Assembly: GCA_910890315.1 (NCBI GenBank)
Contig: CAJVGD010000024.1
Span: 1 to 39,671 of the forward strand
DNA: 39,671 nucleotides
DNA from: Serendipita indica DSM 11827
Taxonomy: Eukaryota; Basidiomycota; Agaricomycetes; Sebacinales; Serendipitaceae
Direction of reading: 5' to 3'
Under the pieces are notes generated by a model that did no database searches, had not been told where the DNA came from, and saw nothing but the letters and a program-made list of their open reading frames with translations. Made by a program: the position numbers and the translations under genes. Positions within the stretch are counted from its first letter, which is position 1, and every line of letters starts with the position of its first letter. Shown here one piece after another: positions 10,876 through 21,894 of the stretch.

Positions 10876-13800
10876 TTAGAATATATGACAAGATTGACGA
10901 GATTCTTGTAAAGCAATGGCCTCCAGGAGCCTTTGTGAGCTCACAGTACAACGATGTTCCCTACCCAAGACTTCAACGCGTAGTTCCATGGTCTCCTGCA
11001 GAAGCCTTGCGGCATTGTTGAGTTGATTATTCTTGTATAATGTCGTAGAGAGGTTGTATGAGGCATTGAGAGTTGTTGGATGGCGCGGACCAAGAGTCTC
11101 CAGCAGCAGAGCGAGGACCTCTTGCTCAATCCTTCCTGCTTTGTCCAACTGACCACGCTCGTTCAAGGTGACAGCAAGGTTGGTCATTGCTGAAATGGTA
11201 TCTGGATGGCGCTGCCCAAGGATGTCGAGCCGCAGAGCGACTACCTCTCGATGAATCTTTTCTGCTTCGTCCAACTGACCACGCTCGTTCAAGGTGTTAG
11301 CAAGGTTTCCCATTGCCGAAATGGTATGTGGATGGCGCTGTCCAAGGATGTCAAGCTGCAGAGCGAGTACCTCTCGCTCAATCTTTTCTGCCTTGTCCAA
11401 CTGACCACGCTGGTTCAAGGTGACAGCAAGGTTGGCCATTGCCGAAATAGTATCTGGATGGCGCTGTCCAAGGATGTCAAGCCGCAGAGCGAGTACCTCT
11501 CGCCTCATCCTCTCTGCTTCGTCCAACTGACCACGCTGGTTCAAGGTGACAGCAAGGTTTCCCATTGCCGAAATGGTATGTGGATGGCGCTGTCCAAGGA
11601 TATCGAGCTGCAGAGCAAGTACCTCTCGCCTCATCTTTTCTGCCTCGTCCAACTGACCGCGCTGGTTCAAGGTGATGGCAAGGTTGCCCATTGCAGAAAT
11701 GGTATGTGGATGGCGCTGTCCAAGGATGTCAAGCTGCAGAGCGAGTACCTCTCGCCTCATCCTCTCTGCTTCGTCCAACTGACCACGCTGGTTCAAGGTG
11801 TTGGCAAGGCTGTCCATTGCCAAAATGGTATGTGGATGGCGCTGTCCAAGGATGTCGAGCCGCAGAGCGAGTACCTCTCGCTGAATCTTCTCTGCTTCGT
11901 CCAACTGACCACGCTGGTTCAAGGTGACAGCAAGGTTTCCCATTGCCGAAATGGTATCTGGATGACGCTGTCCAAGGATGTCGAGCTGCAGAGCGACTAC
12001 CTCTCGATGAATCTTTTCTGCTTCGTCCAACTGACCACGCTCGTTCAAGGTGTTAGCAAGGTTTCCCATTGCCGAAATGGTATGTGGATGGCGCTGTCCA
12101 AGGATGTCAAGCTGCAGAGCGAGTACCTCTCGCTCAATCTTTTCTGCCTTGTCCAACTGACCACGCTGGTTCAAGGTGATGGCAAGGTTGCCCATTGCCC
12201 GAATGGTATGTGGATGGCGCTGTCCAAGGATGTCGAGCCGCAGAGCGAGTACCTCTCGCCTCATCTTCTCTGCTTCGTCCAACTGACCACGCTCGTTCAA
12301 GGTGACAGCAAGGTTGGCCATTGCCGAAATAGTATCTGGATGGCGCTGTCCAAGGATGTTGAGCCGCAGAGCGAGTACCTCTCGCCTCATCCTCTCTGCT
12401 TCGTCCAACTGACCACGCTGGTTCAAGGTGACAGCAAGGTTTCCCATTGCTGAAATGGTATGTGGATGGCGCTGTCCAAGGATGTCGAGCTGCAGAGCGA
12501 GTACCTCTCGCCTCATCTTTTCTGCCTCGTCCAACTGACCACGCTGGTTCAAGGTGATGGCAAAGTTGCCCATTGCCGAAATGGTATCTGGATGGCGCTG
12601 TCCAAGGATGTCGAGCTGCAGAGCGAGTACCTCTCGATGAATCTTTTCTGCTTCGTCCAACTGACCATGCTGGTCCAAGGTGATAGCAAGGTTGGCCATT
12701 GCAGAAATGGTATCTGGATGGCGCTGTCCAAGGATGTCGAGCTGCAGAGCGAGTACCTCTCGCCTCATCTTTTCTGCTTCATCCAACTGACCACACTCCT
12801 GTAACATATCCCCAAGCGTGGCCATCACCCATCTTGAGCTTTCATGCCGTTGGTCGTGATGCTCCTGCACTTTGGAGAGTGCAGATTCTAGCAGTTCTTG
12901 GCAAGCCCTCCAGCCACCCAACAAGTTGTAAAGCTTGTAGAAGGCCAATGCGTGTGCCACATCCTCCGATTGCACTGATCGAGGGATGTTGTTAGCGTGT
13001 GGAAGCAATTGCCAAAGCCGCACATTGCTACCCTCCAACGGCCGGATTGCCCCCAGTACGAGTTGGGTCGCCGTGCGCACATAGTGTCGATTATCTTCAT
13101 CGTTAAGATAATCCTTGATGTACATCTGAAGGAGTGGATGCACAGTGTAGAATAACCCATCGTTCGAAGCATTGATAAATGACGCTTGAGATGCCGAGTC
13201 AATGATCTCCTGGAATGCGACCTCGTTCCACGCCGTGCCTAGAATCTCCTGGAGCGTTGAGATGAATGTTTTGTCAGACTCAGGGGGAGGAAAGTCATTC
13301 AAAACAGTGTATGTAGTAAAGCTGGACTCTATCGAGTGCTCAAACAATGAAATCGGGATGAGCGAATGGTGAAGAAATGCGCAAATCTTCAGGAAGTCTT
13401 GCGTCTTCGCCGGCAAATTGTGGAACGACAGGTCGAATGCGGTGTATGTCGACGATGTATACTCGTTGCCGAAATCTGGCTGCTTGCGCAGGAGTTCGTC
13501 TCGGTGCTTTCGAAACGTGTTCACATACGTTTCGAGTCGCCGTGTTTTGCGAATGTACACTCCTGCTTGAGTGATCGCGAGCGCCAGCATCCCCAACTCC
13601 TGAACGATCTCGATAGACTTGGTGTTGGATGTAGGCGAGGCATTGGCGAGTTTGTGAAGCAGATTGACCGCCTCGTTTTCCTCGAGATCACCAACAGCAA
13701 CAGCGCCATCCGGAGCGTAGCTTATGCACTCGCTATTCCTCGTGGTGATCAAAATAAACCCGTGAATGGAAGCGGGAAGATATGGGCCAAGGTCGAGGTT

Positions 13801-15459
13801 TGGAGAGTCGGCATTGTCGATGAATAGTAACCAGCCTCTTTCTTTGCCGTCGAGGTAGGCAATTGCATCCTTCCACCCCATCGCTCTGTACTCCGGACCC
13901 AAGGAGCGAATAAATTGCTCCAAGTCTGCTTCAATTTGCGTCTGACTGGAGGCGTCGACAAAAATCACCCGAGTAAACCTAGTAAAGATGAGACAGTTCC
14001 AAGCATTTCTATCGTTCGTACCTGGCTTCGTTCTCTCCAATCCAGTTCGTTGCTAGTTGAGTCTTACCTGACCCTCCGATTCCATGTAATATACACCTTG
14101 GTTGACGTTGCACCTGACCACCCGGGAGCAACTTCTGCGTGATGAGGGACTGGACCGCCTCTCGCTTGATGTAGCTCCTTGATACGGATGGACGAGGTTT
14201 AGGCAGTATGTCCTCTGGAGGAGCATATTCTTCATTTGCTACAGCTATGCTTTGATCAGCCAAACACATTGGGATAGACTGGTTACAAACTGCGAAGCCT
14301 GTCCTCTGTAGCCCACTTCTCCTGCACTGCCAGGGGGGCATTGTCGACGTATCCCTTGAGGTGATGATGAACCGTTTTATAGTTTTCTTCATCTTTGGAT
14401 GAAAATCGAACCATGTTGCGGTGATTCGCATGAAGCACGATAGTTGTCCCGTTGCGGTCACCGGAGATAGTGGCTGAGTGATATGGAACATTCTATTTTT
14501 CGTTTAGTATTGTATTCGTGATTGGGAATCCCACTGACCAGGTCTCCACGATTCCCAATACCGGAAGTCACATACTCCGCATAAAAGAAGATGCTGTTGA
14601 TCTTCTCACTCGCCGCAACGTACAGACTCTGAATGTTCTCGAGTTCAGCCGAATTGGATCGAAGATCCTTGATGATATTGTCGGTAGTCTCCATGTATAC
14701 CGACGCCAAGAGGTTGATTCCTTCAAGAATGTTTGTATTTTCGAGGCCGGAGTGCGGGGTTCCAAAGAATAAGATTCCATGCGTGGATACGACCACGTCC
14801 CGAAGGCCACTCTTGGATGTCAAACTCTCATTATGGCAAATGACGAGAGCCTATGAAAGGGTCAGCACCTGGGTTTTGGTGGCTCCGCATGAACCCATTT
14901 GAGAATGATACCTCCTAGATCATGGGCAACGAAAATGATCGGACGCTAATCACTTGTTCAAAGGAGGCCAATCGGCAAGAATTGTTTCCCTTACTCGAGC
15001 GTCCTTGCGTATCCGTGAGAGTGCCTGGGCTAGCTTCTCGGCATGTCGACGCATCGTCTGGGTTGATACGCATTCTCGACTGCGAGTGTCGGCGTCGTAT
15101 CCATAGAGAAGGACTCGAGCGTTGGGTATGTCGGTACGCAAGAGGTCACGTAGCCACAAGTCTCCGTCTTCTGTCGTCCATGTCTTCTCTCTATGTCCTT
15201 GCAGACCATGAATAGCGACGATACTGGCGGGGAAAGCTAGGTGAGCGGCGAGCACGTGTAATAGCTGGGGTACTTGCTCGACGACAGGGTCAGTTCCAGA
15301 CTGGACTTCTAGGAATCCGAAATGATCCGTCTTTGATTCTGTCTTCGAAGCCGAAGGCCTGTTACTCTGGGAATCCAGAGGTGTGGATTGGGCGTCGTTG
15401 TGCGACAATGATTGGGAGAGACGTAGGGTGTCCAACGAGGACAAGCGAGCATCCGACAT
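10876..15459 (-). CDS. NLR 2: esterase-like/NB-ARC/TPR receptor, intact
   Basis: Predicted 1431-aa cytosolic STAND NTPase of the fungal NLR type. Exons are 15278-15459, 14995-15223, 14895-14945, 14539-14850, 14291-14492, 14022-14238 and 10876-13978, 4296 nt in frame. Residues about 60-320 form an alpha/beta-hydrolase-like (DUF676/PGAP1-like) domain. Its nucleophile elbow reads AHDLGG, with Asp146 where serine is usual. The P-loop GIGGSGKT begins near residue 378, Walker B is GWLLFIDNAD, followed by ILITTRN and GMLALAI. TPR units fill 804-1349 (13 units) with diverged caps to the end. Intron 1 begins GCAAGT (a GC-AG intron); being 54 nt and open, it could also be retained, adding 18 residues. 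The NB-ARC part is almost identical to NLR 1. The stop comes earlier than in NLR 1 and 3, removing a shared tail of about 15-20 residues. Such proteins act in non-self recognition and cell death in other fungi; here that role is inferred. Confidence 0.9.
11125..12762 (-). repeat. TPR-coding minisatellite, 13 units of 126 bp
   Basis: The span is exactly 13 times 126 bp with an open frame throughout. A second-order pattern is visible: units 9-10 repeat the signature of units 2-3, unit 12 matches unit 6 exactly at protein level, and units 7 and 13 both start REVVAL. A block of about five or six units has therefore been duplicated inside the array. Confidence 0.95.
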
Positions 15460-15794
15460 TGTTCACGATGGAGATGGTGAGGAGCAAGCAAGGCTCGTTA
15501 TTTGCTCAGAGGCGTGGCGCTAAACAGCCGGCGAGACTGGCACAGAGACCCCAATGAGCCAGCGGTGAAGATAGTCAAAAATGGCAACAATGTGAGCTAA
15601 TGTCTCCACAATGACATTGCATTTCAAATCAGCAGACCATTGATTCCCTCGAATAAATATGAGTGGTGTAGTATCCTGAGGATGTCTTTACCTTGGGGAG
15701 GTATGTTTCTTCCGAGACCATGGGCTATACTGAGACACCCGAGTCCTTGCGGACGCAATGACGTGAAAATGACATGTTTTATGAATTTGAACTA
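15460..15794. promoter_or_regulatory. Upstream region of NLR 2
   Basis: Duplicate of 7694-8030. No open frame of note. It ends at the breakpoint where similarity to the left duplication unit stops and the orphan NLR fragment begins. No specific regulatory motif can be defended. Confidence 0.45.
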
Positions 15795-16083
15795 ACGAGG
15801 TGTCCGACCAGTTGTTCCATCAAAAATAGCGCAGTTTCGTGCTTTTGGTCGTGACGCGGCTGAACTTGGGAAGTGCGGACTCTAATAGCTCTCGACATGC
15901 CTTCCAGTCCCCCAATGCATCGCAAAGTGTGTAGAAAGCAAATCCGTGCGTCAAATTCTCTGATTGCACAGATCGAGAGATTCTTTAAGTGTGTGGGAGC
16001 AATTGCCAAAGGTGCGCATTGCTCTCCGCCGGCACCCAGCACGAGCTGCATCGTCGTATGCGCATACTATCGGTTATCCCGTG
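15795..16083 (-). pseudogene. Orphan fragment of a third-type NLR (linker before the TPR array)
   Basis: The minus strand encodes MQLVLGA, then REFDARICFLHTLRCIGG, then QKHETALFLMEQL. It aligns at DNA level with about 18005-18290 of NLR 3, the region between NB-ARC and the first TPR unit. There is no P-loop, no TPR array and no start. The reading frame changes within the fragment compared with NLR 3. At its right end it joins directly to HAD exon 3 sequence near 16083. It is a breakpoint scar left by recombination between cassettes. Confidence 0.85.
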
Positions 16084-16323
16084 GAATGTAACCTCCCATG
16101 TCATTTCATGCCCATAACGCGCCAGAATGAAATCTTTTCAGAGACTTAGTACTTGATCGGAACAAAGCAAAGACTTTACTATTATAGTCACTTCGGTGTA
16201 AACGCGTTCACTGTCACTTGACAATGATCAGAAGGTAGTCGTGCAGATGGATTCAGGGTACATGAATAGGCCATCCATATTGAAAAGGACGTATTCGACA
16301 GGCTATATCATGTTTGAAGCCAT
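16084..16323 (-). pseudogene. HAD phosphatase, 5' relic of copy 3
   Basis: Matches exons 1-3 and the first two introns of the HAD gene at 9569-10607, then ends abruptly at the junction near 16083. The start codon at 16323 is followed after five codons by an in-frame TAG. The motif I nucleophile Asp is replaced by Asn (FNMDG instead of FDMDG). It lies 204 bp downstream of the NLR 3 stop, the same position the HAD copies hold behind NLR 1 and NLR 2. This shows the HAD-NLR order predates the separation of the three cassettes. Confidence 0.85.
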
Positions 16324-16527
16324 GTCGCCGAGTCGAAGGATGTCCCGCTACATAACCGCTCGCAAAATTCTGGAAATGCCTAACACTTCCTGCGTACTTG
16401 ACACCAATCAACACTCAGATCACACCCGAGAACCGACATAGGTCCTGTTACTGACTGAGCGCCCATGTAAGAGAGAGAGAATCAATACTCGAATACAATT
16501 GGAATGATCTGGTAGAGCAAAACATGA

Positions 16528-19500
16528 CTATGTAGAGCGCTCGGTGCATGTACAGCAGACGGACAGGATTCGTTGAAATCTACCACGAGAGTGACGAGAT
16601 TGTTGTAAAACAATGGTATCCAGGAGCTCCTTTGATTTCACAGTACAACGATGATCCGCACCCAAGACTTCAACGCGTAATTCCATGGTCTCTTGCAGAA
16701 GCCTTGCAGCCTCTTCGAGTTTATTGTTCTTGAACAAAGTCATAGAGAGATTGTACGAGGCATCCAGAGTTTCTGGATGCCGTGGTCCAAGCATCTCCAG
16801 ACGTAGAGCAAGTACTGCTTGCTCTAGTTTCTCCGCATCGTCCAGCTGGCCACATTGATAAAGTGTATTGGCAAGGTTGGCTATTGCCAAAATAGTGCCT
16901 GGATGGCGCCGTCCAAAGATCTCCAGCCGGAGAGCAAGTGCCGTTTGTTGAAGCATTTGCGCCTCTTCCAGCTGATCACGGTCGTACAAGGTGCTTGCAA
17001 GGTGATCCATTGCCAAAATGGTGTCTGGATCCCGTGGTCCACGGACGTCAAGCCATAGGGCAAGAACCTCCCGCTCAAGCTTTTCTGCCTCATCCAGTTG
17101 ACCACTTTCATGCAAGGTGGGTGCAAGGTTGTTCATTGCCAGAAGGGTGTTCGGATTGCGTGGACCAAGGATGTCAAGCCACAGAGCGAGTACCTCTCGT
17201 TCAAGCTTTTCTGCCTCGTCCAATTGACCAAGCTTGTGCAAGGTACCTGCAAGGTTGTTCATTGCCAAAATGGTGTCTGGGTGGCGTTGTCCAAGGATTT
17301 CCAGCCGCAGAGCAAAGACCTCTCGCTCTATCTTTTCTGCCTCTTCCAACTGACCCAGGTCGCGCAAGCTGCCGGCAAGGTTACCCATTGCCAAAATGGT
17401 GGCTGGATGACGTGATCCAAGGATGTCAAGCCGCAGAGCGACTATCTCTCGCTCAAGCCTTTCCGCCGCATCTAACTCACCACGGCTGTACAAGATGGTT
17501 GCGAGGTTGCTCCTTGCCACGATGGTGTTTGGATGACGTGGTCCAAGGATGTCAAGCCGCAGAGCAAGTACCTCTCGTACAATCTTTTCTGCCTCTTCCA
17601 GCTGACCACGCTCATGCAAGATACCCGCAAGGTTGTTCATTGACGAGATAGTGTCTGGATGATGTGGTTCAAGGATCTCCAGCCGCAGGGCGAGCACCTC
17701 TCGCTGAATCTTTTCAGCCTCGTCCAACTGACCAAGGGCGTGCAAGGTACCCGCGAGGTTGTTCATTGCCAGAATGGTGGCCGGATGGCGTGGTCCAACA
17801 ATCTCCAACCGCAGAGCGAGTACTTCTCGTCTCATCTTTTCCGCCTTGTCTAACTGACCAAGGTTGTGCAAGGTGTTAGCAAGGTTGCCCATTGCAGTAA
17901 TAGTGTCTGGATGGCGTGGTCCAACAATCTCTAACCGGAGTGCAAGTACTTCCTGCTGAAGCTTTTCCGATTGATCCGACTGGCCACAGTCCTGTAATAC
18001 CCGGCCGAGTTGTTCCATCAAAAAGAGGACACTTTCGTGCTTTTGGCCGTGACGGTGCTGAACTTGTGAAAGCGCGGACTCTAATAGCTCTCGGCATGCC
18101 TTCCAGTCCCCCAATGCATCGTAAAGTGTGTAGAAGGCTAATGAATGCACCAAATTCTCCGATTGGGCCGATCTAGGGATTTTTTGAACGTGTGGAAGCA
18201 ACTGCCAAAGGCGCGCATTGCCACCCTCCGATGGCCGAATCGCACCAAGCACGAGCTGCATCGTCGTACGTTCATAAAGTCTGTTATCATCATCGCTCAG
18301 ATGATGCTTGATGTACATTTGAAGGATGGGGTGGACAGAGTAGGATAGTCCATCAGTCGAAACGTCAATAAACGACGCGCGCGATGCAGATTTAACAATC
18401 TTCTGGAATTTCTTTTCGTTCCACATCATGCCTAGAATCTCCTGGAGCTTTGAGATGTATACTTGGTCACTTTCTGGTGGAGGAAAGTCATCCAGGACCG
18501 TGTATGTAGCGAAACCGGTACCCATCGACTCCTCAAACAAAGATATTGGGATATTCGAGTGGTTAAGAAATGCACAAAGGTCCAAAAAGCTCTGTGTATG
18601 AGCCGGTAAGATGCGGAATGACAGGTCGAACGCGGTGTACGTTGAGGATGTGTATTCGTCGCCTACGTCTGGCTTCTCGTCCAACATTTCGTCTCGATGC
18701 TTTCGAAAGGTGTCCAAGTATGTTTCGAGTCGCCGGGTCTCGCGAATGTATGCACCCGCCCGAGTAATCGCGAGCGCGAGCATCCCCAACTCCCGAACGA
18801 TCTCAATAGACTGAGTGTTGGATTGAGGTGAGATATTGGCGATTTTGTGAAGAAGATTGATCGCTTCGGTTTCCTCGAGACCACCCACGGGAATTGCACC
18901 GTCCCGAGCGTAGCTGATGCATTCACTGTTCCTCGTAGTGATCAAAATTGATCCATAAACGGAATTAGGTAGGTATGGGCGAAGGTTTAGATCCGGGAGG
19001 TCGGCATTGTCAAGAAACAGGAGCCAGCCTTTTTCCTTGCCGTCGAGGTAGGCCACCGCGTCCGCCCAGGTCATCTTGCTATATTCTGGGCCCAAAGAGC
19101 GGATTGACCGCTCCAAATCTGCTTCGATTTGTGCCTGACTGGAAGCATCAATAAAAATCACCCTAGTGAATCTGACAAAAGGTTAGCGGTTCTCTCGGAA
19201 GCCGTCACAAATCTTACCTGGCTTCGTGATCCCGAATCCATCTCGTTGCAAGCTGAGTCTTGCCTGAACCTCCGATTCCGTGTAATATACACCGTGGTTG
19301 ATTCTGTACGCTGCCCGGAAGCAACTTTTCCGTGATGAGGGATTGAATCACTTTTCGCTCGATGTAGTCTCTTAATACAGGTGGACGAGATTTAGGCAGT
19401 GGGAGGTCTAGGGAAGCTTGCTTTCCCTTTGCCGCATCTGTAAAGCCAATCAGTGCAGAAAGCGTAGGGAGGTGGTTACAAACCACGAAGCCTGTTCTCC

Positions 19501-20610
19501 GTAATCCACTTCTCCTGAACAGCTGCAGGCGCACCGTTGACATAGTCTTTGATATGGTACTGAACCGCTTTATAATTGTCGTCCTCCTTGGATGAAAATC
19601 GGACCAGATTGTGGTGATTCGCATGAAGGACGATTGTCGTTGCGTTGCGGTCGCCAGGGATAGTCGCCGAGTGATACGGGATATTCTATCGCCGAGTTAG
19701 TTTCTGCCCCCTGGATGGCAATACACGAACCAGATCTCGTTGATCCGCAGTGTTCGACGTTACGTATTCTTCGCAGAAGAATATGCTGCTTATTTTCTCG
19801 CTCGCTGTAGTGTATAAATCTTGTATGTTTGCAAGCTCGGATGAATGAGATTGAAGATCCTTGATGATAACGTCTGTAGTTTTCATGTATAGTGACGCGA
19901 AACGGTTGATTACTTCGAGCGAGGTGATACTCTCGAGACCGGAGTGTGGCGTCCCGAAGAATAGGATTGCGTGTGTGGACACGAGGACATCGCGAAGCTT
20001 GTGATAATCTGATGTTAAGCTTTGCGTATGGCAGATAACGAGAGCCTACGAAAAGGTCATCAGCTTATTTCTCGGGGATCTAGTGTCACAAACCCATTTG
20101 AGAATGATGCCTCCTAGATCATACGCAACGAAAATGATGGGGCGCTAGTCACTGTTCAGAGGAGACCAGCCACTGCCAGGATTTACTCACCCGAGGGTGG
20201 TCTTTCCGTGCCCGCGAGAGAGCCTGGGCTAGCCCCTTGGCATGTAGATACATTGTATTTGTTGATACACACTCTCGGCTGCGAGTGTCGGCATCATAGC
20301 CGTATGCAAGAATTCGAGCGTTCGGTATATCGACCGGCAAAAGGTCACGCAGCCAAAGGTGTCCATCATCCGTTGTCCATGTCTTTTCCCTATGCCCCTG
20401 CAAGCCATGAATAGCGACGATACTGCCAGGGCAAATCAACTAAGCCGCGAGGAGGTGCAATGGCTAGTGTGCTTACTCGACAACCGGGTCTATTCCAGGG
20501 GTAATTTCTAGAAACCCAAGATCATCTATCTTTGATTTGGGCATGAGGGTTGGTGATCTGCCAGCCGTGGAATCTGTAGATTGTTCCGCATGTAAACGAC
20601 TATCAGACAT
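16528..20610 (-). CDS. NLR 3: esterase-like/NB-ARC/TPR receptor, intact and diverged
   Basis: Predicted 1265-aa STAND NTPase. Exons 20477-20610, 20191-20422, 20094-20144, 19731-20045, 19484-19685, 19218-19437 and 16528-19171 join to 3798 nt in frame, with GT-AG introns of about 40-55 nt. The start MSDSRLHAEQ corresponds to MSDARL in the paralogs. The hydrolase-like domain (about 45-310) has AIHGLQGHREKTW, the elbow AYDLGG with Asp131, and LFFGTPHSGL, with a possible catalytic His in HANHHNLVRF. The P-loop GIGGSGKT begins near 365, Walker B GWLLFLDNAD near 434, then ILITTRN and GMLALAI. Nine well-diverged TPR units (791-1168) are followed by caps and a Cys-containing tail. Intron positions are the same as in NLR 1 and 2, but the protein is clearly more distant. 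It is divergent from the Chz1-like gene across about 520 bp. A role in non-self recognition is inferred from the family. Confidence 0.92.
16822..17955 (-). repeat. TPR-coding array, 9 diverged units of 126 bp
   Basis: Exactly nine 42-residue units in frame. In contrast to the other two arrays the units have drifted apart (for example EIVGPRHPDT, EILEPHHPDT, DVRGPRDPDT), so it has not been homogenised recently. Unit length has been kept perfectly. Confidence 0.93.
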
Positions 20611-21132
20611 TGTTTATGATGGAGATAATGAGGGACAAGTGGGCTCGGTTCTTTTAAAGATGCACTAAGGACTGGCCCAGGTGGCGAGGCAACTGGCGAG
20701 AACTGAAGCTGGCAAGTAGGGCTGACCTGTCTGTCGGGTTATTTTTTCAATGAATTGATCAGAATAATGGCAATTGACTGTCCACATTTGCTTCGGTCAA
20801 TTAGACCTTGGAACATCGAGCTCTGGCGTCTAGTATGTATAGACTATGAAGGAACGATGCAAGTAATCAATATCTTGCTCGCCTAGATGCGCGATTCTAC
20901 CGGAGACAACGCGCTAAAAGTCGAGCTACACCGATTGAGGCAGCCCATATTCACCCGTTCGTCCGTAATGGATGTCTCCAACGGGGTACACGATGTACAT
21001 GTCTGCGTATTTTGGGGTGATGATTAGTGCAAAGGTCCAGTCAATGGGCCGTTGGTGGTCGAGGTCGCGGTCCTTGGGTCGAAGTGAATCCAGTCTTCGC
21101 CACCACATTCACTCACAACTTTCTTGGGAAAA
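20611..21132. promoter_or_regulatory. Divergent promoter region between NLR 3 and the Chz1-like gene
   Basis: About 520 bp between two outward-facing start codons. The first part after the NLR start is moderately similar to 7694-7740 and 15460-15510. The part before 21133 resembles the stretch before the damaged copy at 8111. No gene is seen, and no transcription-factor site can be named with confidence. Confidence 0.5.
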
Positions 21133-21575
21133 ATGTCTGATACGGAAATGCAAATGTAAAGCCTTAATGGTTAATGCTTTTGGAATAACTAAGAACATTG
21201 TAGGGACACGACGGAGGGACATCGCGAGGTCGAACACGAGGAGAGCATTGAGCAGTCGATGGATCAGTCTGAACACGAAGGAGACGAAACTCATGATGAA
21301 TCTGAAGACTCTGAAGACGAAGAGGCGCTCGTCGTACGTCGCTTTGATGAGGATTTTGCTGATATTGACGCGTGTTTGTGGTACAGGAGATGGATCCAGC
21401 AAAGATTCTACCAACACGCATCCGTCCCAACATGCCAAAGGTCGATTACACGTCCCCCGAGGCGATTGCCCGTGCAGGCATTGCCGGGCAGGATGAGCCA
21501 GATCCTCAGGACGCAGAGTATATCCCCACAGAGGAAGCTGTACCCGAAGACGAAGACCACAGCATGCAGCAATAG
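21133..21575 (+). CDS. Small acidic Chz1-like H2A.Z histone chaperone
   Basis: Three exons, 21133-21155, 21204-21333 and 21387-21575, encode 113 residues. The N-terminal half is rich in Glu, Asp and Ser (MDQSEHEGDE, then EDSEDEEALV). The C-terminal half has EMDPAKILPTR and KVDYTSPEAIARAGI and ends in another acidic stretch. The layout of an acidic arm, an ID/MDP-like motif, a basic patch and VDYTS matches the fungal Chz1 chaperone, which binds H2A.Z-H2B dimers in the nucleus. I recognise this by pattern, not by alignment. The second intron (21334-21386) has GT-AG ends; if retained the frame would change. A damaged copy sits at 8111-8362. Another acidic nuclear protein is the main alternative. 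Confidence 0.65.
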
Positions 21576-21894
21576 CAATAGCCACACTCTCTGGCGGATA
21601 ATTGTCGAAATCGGCCATGTTGCCCCATGTCGCAGCCAGTCCCATGCGCAGTATCAACCATAATAGAAAACTAGTTTCTGACAAGACTATGAGGCGATTG
21701 CCTGCGTCCACAGCTCCCGTCAGGTCCACCCATCGTCGTAATCGCCCGCCGCAGTCGTACATTAAACCTCTTGCACCCGACGCTCACCGCCTGAGCAAAC
21801 GCGGTGCTCGCCCTTCCCTTCTTTCTCATCATTACTCTATCCATAATCAAATTTTAAAATGACCGCGTTTCTCTGCTGCTTTTCCGCTGCAGCC

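Larger units (their letters stand above)
8607..15797. repeat. Right unit of the tandem segmental duplication
   Basis: Direct copy of 1-8030. It carries the better preserved genes: an intact-looking HAD phosphatase and an NLR open along its full length. At its right end, similarity to the left unit stops near 15797. There the sequence switches to a fragment of a third, more diverged NLR instead of continuing into the Chz1-like gene as the left unit does. Confidence 0.93.
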
